A stretch of 8,571 bases of DNA. Origin: JASFRI01 sp050115015. GTDB taxonomy: Bacteria > Acidobacteriota > Polarisedimenticolia > CBDVAL01. The position numbers were made by a program, and so were the translations under genes. This document shows, in pieces, positions 5,917 to 8,571 of the stretch. Location of the stretch: positions 1 to 8,571 of the forward strand of contig JASFRI010000173.1 in NCBI GenBank assembly GCA_050115015.1. Reading direction: 5' to 3'. Numbering within the stretch: position 1 is the first letter of the stretch; every line of letters starts with the position of its first letter. The notes beneath the pieces were generated by a model, which did not search any database, was not told the origin of the DNA, and saw only the letters and a program-made list of their open reading frames with translations.

Positions 5917-6477
5917 TCAATCGTTACCTTTCCCGCCCAGCAGCTCCGACCGCAGTGCCCACGCCGCCCGACGGCAGCGCAGAACCCGTACCCGCAGCGT
6001 GCCCTCGCTCACGCCGGTGCGCTCGCTCATCTCCCGGTAGCTCGCGCCTTCGAGGATCATCTCCCACAGGCCGCGGCAGTCCTCCGAGGACCGGCGCCAC
6101 ACCTCCAGGGCGACGTCCCGGAACTCCCTGCTCAGGGTCTCCTCCAGCGGCGACCGGCCCGGCGAGGGCAGGTCCAGGTCCTCGAGGATCTCCCGGGCCG
6201 GTGGCCGCGCGCGACGCAGCCGGGAGATGCAGGTGTTTCCGGCCACCCGCCAGACGTAGGTGGCGAGGCCGGACTCCCCGCGGAACCGGCCCTCCCGCAG
6301 CGACCGGGTGACCCGGAGCAGGCAGTCCTGGACGCAATCCTCCCACTCCTCCCCCAGACGCCGCCGGAACGGGCTGGCGGAGGCCCGCACCCAGCCCCGG
6401 ACGGCGGCCAGGGCGTCCTCGGAGCCCGCCAGGAAGCCGCGCACCACCGCATGGTCGTCCGCCGTCTTGCCGTTCAC
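5917..6477 (-). CDS. ECF-type RNA polymerase sigma factor
   Basis: A 186-residue extracytoplasmic-function sigma factor with only regions 2 and 4, normal in size for the family. Region 2 covers about residues 9-92: DCVQDCLLRV (47-56), then FRGES at 65-69 leading into YVWRVAGNTCISRLRR, the part that contacts the -10 DNA. A linker of about 40 residues follows. Region 4 covers about 135-180, with the helix-turn-helix SYREMSERTGVSEGTLRVRV that reads the -35 element. The start chosen is GTG at 6477, because the sigma-2 homology starts a few residues later and GGGAG lies about 11 nt upstream. A start at 6582 would add 35 low-complexity residues unlike the family. It is the first gene of the leftward cluster, with the anti-sigma gene 76 bp behind it. 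It probably drives its own operon and perhaps the divergent metallopeptidase gene, but no ECF-type promoter was clearly identified. Confidence 0.9.
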   Translation of the reverse strand: MNGKTADDHAVVRGFLAGSEDALAAVRGWVRASASPFRRRLGEEWEDCVQDCLLRVTRSLREGRFRGESGLATYVWRVAGNTCISRLRRARPPAREILEDLDLPSPGRSPLEETLSREFRDVALEVWRRSSEDCRGLWEMILEGASYREMSERTGVSEGTLRVRVLRCRRAAWALRSELLGGKGND

Positions 6478-6484
6478 GGCCCCG

Positions 6485-6513
6485 ATTCTCCCGGCTCGAT
6501 CCGACCGCGTCAA
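6485..6513 (-). promoter_or_regulatory. candidate sigma-70-like promoter of the ECF sigma gene
   Basis: On the minus strand TTGACG (6513-6508) is followed after exactly 17 nt by GAGAAT (6490-6485): 5 of 6 and 4 of 6 matches to the housekeeping consensus. Transcription would start near 6478, right at the GTG at 6477, so the mRNA would be nearly leaderless. The -10 overlaps the GGGAG I would otherwise call the ribosome binding site, so only one reading can be right. Weak evidence in GC-rich DNA. Confidence 0.25.
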
Positions 6514-6636
6514 CCGGCCGTGATGTAACGAACCCCGGCCCCCAGCGTCCAACCCGGATAACCACGGCTGCGCGCCCGACACCTGGCGCCCCGCGGCTCG
6601 TCAAGACCGACAACGAACGCCGGAGAGGACCCGGCC

Positions 6637-6644
6637 GGGAGGTG
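6637..6644 (+). promoter_or_regulatory. ribosome binding site of the metallopeptidase gene
   Basis: GGGAGGTG with 6 nt between its GGAGG core and the ATG at 6649. It is a strong match and fixes the start directly before a clear signal peptide. Confidence 0.8.
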
Positions 6645-6648
6645 AGAG

Positions 6649-8571
6649 ATGAAGCGATCCGGACTCTGGATGCTGGTGCTTCTGCTGTGGGGGCCCGCCG
6701 GCGCTTTGGCCCAGTCGACCGGTGACATCGAGGTGACGGTCCGGCGGGTCCGGGCCATCGATTCCAGCATCGACGTCAACCTCTTCTTCAACAACCAGGC
6801 GGAGTTCTACGCCGCGGTCGGCATCGCCGGCATGCCGCTCCAGGAGACCCCGTGGATCCCCGGCAAGGACTACATCGAGCCCGACTGGCTGTTCGTGGAG
6901 ACGGTGCCCCGGGACGTCCGCTTCCAGCCGGTGCACATCGAGATCCTGGACCACGACCAGGTCGACGACTTCTCCGACAACATTCCGGACCAGTGTGACA
7001 TCAACCCCGTCGGCGGTCTCACGAAGCTCGACCTGGTGTTCGACACCTGCACGTTCACCTGGACCGGCTCCGTCAGCGGCGGTCCGGAACAAAGCCTGGT
7101 TGCCGGCTTCGGCGACAACGATCGCGCCGAGGTGACCTTCGACATCGGCACCGCCGACGACCGGCCGTTCAGCCCCGACGACGTCGCCATCCGCAAGGCT
7201 GCGCCGGTCCAGGTGACCTACGACCCCGACTACGTCGTGGCGGGCAAGCCGACGGTGCTGCGGGTGGACTTCACCAGCTCCTACTCGGTGCCGCGGGACG
7301 GCACGGTCGTCGCCCGGATGCGAGACGGTCTCGGGAACATGACCGAGGAGACCCGGACGGTGACCGTACCCCCGGAGGGGACCAGCGTGTTCTTCTTCGA
7401 CGGGAACGGGACCGTCGGCCCCTTCGTGCCGCTGGGGACGCCGAACGGTGATTCCCTCTGCTGGGACGTGGAGGCGGACTTCGGCATGGAGGGGCCGATC
7501 TCCCCTCCGCCGGCGCTGATCAACTGCTACGGCGACAACAACCAGGTCCTGGACCACTGCAAGCGCATGGTGTTCATCGACAACCCGACCACCGTCTACA
7601 TGAGCTGGGACTGGGGCAGCACGCCGTCCTTCGCGAGCGCCGGGGACCTGATCGACACCTTCGCCTCCGGGGAGGAGTTCCGGGAGGCGACCTCCCCCAT
7701 CTCGCAGCGGAACAGCTTCCTGGCGCCGTTTGACTGGGCCACCCCGGGCCCGGGCGCGCCCGTGGTGGAGCCGATCCTGACGATGGCGCGGGCCTCCGTG
7801 CCGGCGATGATGGCGGGGATCGATCGCCTGGTGCTGGTCCCGCGGCCCGGATGGTTCGCCGACAACGCCGCCAACAGCGACCACTTCGGTCCCGGCAACA
7901 TCGGCATCTCCATGGGGGAGTTCATCCCCTGGGTCGTGATCTCGGAGGCCGGCTTCTCGCAGACCACGGCGCACGAGATCGGTCATACCTACCGCCTGAG
8001 CCGTCGCAACTGCACGACCGGCGGCATCTGGGAGTACCTGGCCGACCTCGGATGCCGGGACGAGTACAAGCACTTCCCCGGGATCCCCGCTCCCTACGAG
8101 GCGATCGGATTCGATGTGGTGGGGAACATCTACCCCTCCGGCGCCAGCCCCGCGTTCCCGGGAACCCGGGATGTCAACTCCCTGAACCTCATGGGAGCCA
8201 CCGGCGCCGCGGTCTTCAGCTATGACCGCTGGATCGACGACCTGAACTACAACTGGTTGCTGCGGGACATGGCCGCCGTTCCGCCGGTGCCGCTCGAGGG
8301 GACGGCCGCGTTCACCCAGGTGTTCAACCTGACGGGGTTCGTGGACGCCACCAACGGCATCAACAGCGCCGTGCCGCAGTTCGCCGGCGAGTTGTTCCCC
8401 GCCTACCGCATCGACGCCGCCACGGCACCCCCCGACATCGACGAGGCACCGGCCGGCGGCTCCAGCGGTGTGGGCCCCTTCGCGGCGCGCCTCATCACGC
8501 CGCAGGGCGTCCGCGAGTACCGCTTCTCGCCGCCGATGGTGGCGCCGGAGGGGGATGGTCCGGTGGACGTC
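6649..8571 (+). CDS. secreted HExxH zinc-metallopeptidase-like protein, 3' end beyond the window
   Basis: The frame starts at ATG 6649 and stays open for 641 codons to the right edge, so the C-terminus is missing. Nearly all codons end in G or C. Residues 1-21 are a signal peptide (charged MKRSG, hydrophobic core, cleavage after ALA), so the protein is exported. About 25-300 is beta-rich, with an acidic stretch at 96-120 (DHDQVDDFSDNIPDQCDINP) that could bind calcium in a C2-like fold. The zinc site is H442-E443-x-x-H446 within TTAHEIGHTYRLSRR. The metzincin continuation is absent: Arg sits where Gly (449) and His (452) are expected. A possible third ligand is Glu462 in WEYLAD, an ExxxD pattern, and NLMGATG (Met515) resembles a Met-turn. 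The family is therefore unassigned. After about 545 a beta-rich C-terminal region begins. The gene is transcribed away from the sigma gene and may belong to its regulon. Confidence 0.88.
   Translation, partial: MKRSGLWMLVLLLWGPAGALAQSTGDIEVTVRRVRAIDSSIDVNLFFNNQAEFYAAVGIAGMPLQETPWIPGKDYIEPDWLFVETVPRDVRFQPVHIEILDHDQVDDFSDNIPDQCDINPVGGLTKLDLVFDTCTFTWTGSVSGGPEQSLVAGFGDNDRAEVTFDIGTADDRPFSPDDVAIRKAAPVQVTYDPDYVVAGKPTVLRVDFTSSYSVPRDGTVVARMRDGLGNMTEETRTVTVPPEGTSVFFFDGNGTVGPFVPLGTPNGDSLCWDVEADFGMEGPISPPPALINCYGDNNQVLDHCKRMVFIDNPTTVYMSWDWGSTPSFASAGDLIDTFASGEEFREATSPISQRNSFLAPFDWATPGPGAPVVEPILTMARASVPAMMAGIDRLVLVPRPGWFADNAANSDHFGPGNIGISMGEFIPWVVISEAGFSQTTAHEIGHTYRLSRRNCTTGGIWEYLADLGCRDEYKHFPGIPAPYEAIGFDVVGNIYPSGASPAFPGTRDVNSLNLMGATGAAVFSYDRWIDDLNYNWLLRDMAAVPPVPLEGTAAFTQVFNLTGFVDATNGINSAVPQFAGELFPAYRIDAATAPPDIDEAPAGGSSGVGPFAARLITPQGVREYRFSPPMVAPEGDGPVDV

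Larger units (their letters stand above)
6478..6648. other. divergent promoter region between the sigma and metallopeptidase genes
   Basis: This 171-bp gap separates two genes that point away from each other, so it must carry the start signals of both. A sigma-70-like pair for the sigma gene is listed separately. On the plus strand GGATAAC (6555-6561) resembles a -10 element but has no good -35 partner. GAACCCC (6530-6536) resembles an ECF -35 element, but the spacing to GTCC (6547) is too short. No strong palindrome was seen. Confidence 0.6.

Noticed and set aside
1854..6311. A 1485-codon open frame on the plus strand, antisense to the CHAT, anti-sigma and sigma genes
   Set aside because: The minus-strand genes have clear domains and motifs, while this frame encodes Arg/Gly/Gln/Pro-rich sequence with no recognisable family. 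Long antisense frames are expected in GC-rich genes because stop codons are rare opposite GC-ending codons.
6478..6582. Longer sigma-factor start at 6582
   Set aside because: The extra 35 residues show no sigma-factor similarity and would fill most of the divergent promoter region.
6601..8073. A 490-codon open frame on the minus strand opposite the metallopeptidase gene
   Set aside because: The plus-strand frame has a ribosome binding site, a signal peptide and a HEIGH zinc motif; the antisense product is low-complexity Val/Gly/His/Arg sequence without a family.

Overview
This is a GC-rich window whose genes strongly prefer G or C at the third codon position. It comes from a Gram-negative-type bacterium. 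The gene set and protein style (ECF sigma factor, membrane anti-sigma factor with tandem zinc fingers, secreted PDZ-TPR-CHAT protein, large secreted HExxH metallopeptidase) resemble Acidobacteriota, perhaps Thermoanaerobaculia. That taxonomic call is inferred from remembered family resemblance; no marker gene here proves it.

Layout. Four genes run leftward on the minus strand, in transcription order: an ECF sigma-70 factor (6477-5917), an anti-sigma factor with two zinc-binding units and one membrane helix (5840-5043), a 1036-residue exported PDZ-TPR-CHAT caspase-like protein (4874-1764), and a membrane-anchored SGNH/GDSL-type protein (1401-238). A further minus-strand gene may begin at position 34 and run off the left edge. 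One gene points right: a secreted zinc-metallopeptidase-like protein starts at 6649 and is still open at the right edge (641 codons seen). The 171-bp gap 6478-6648 between the sigma gene and the metallopeptidase gene is a divergent promoter region.

The 362-bp gap 1402-1763 between the CHAT gene and the SGNH gene is full of repeats: a two-copy 43-nt direct repeat, two 42-nt palindromes (one perfect, one decayed) 65 bp apart, an inverted copy of the 14-bp repeat core, and a 12-bp tandem duplication covering the CHAT stop codon. These may be a dispersed or MITE-like element, or a set of operator sites.

How the genes may work together. The sigma and anti-sigma proteins form a standard regulatory pair: the cytoplasmic zinc fingers hold the sigma factor, and the roughly 128-residue outer domain is the probable sensor. 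The next gene encodes an exported cysteine-protease-like CHAT protein with an intact His/Cys dyad and an N-terminal PDZ-like domain. It would sit on the same side of the membrane as the anti-sigma sensor domain, so it could control the pair by proteolysis or be an output of it. The divergent metallopeptidase and the downstream SGNH protein are possible regulon members. These functional links are inferences from gene order and predicted location.
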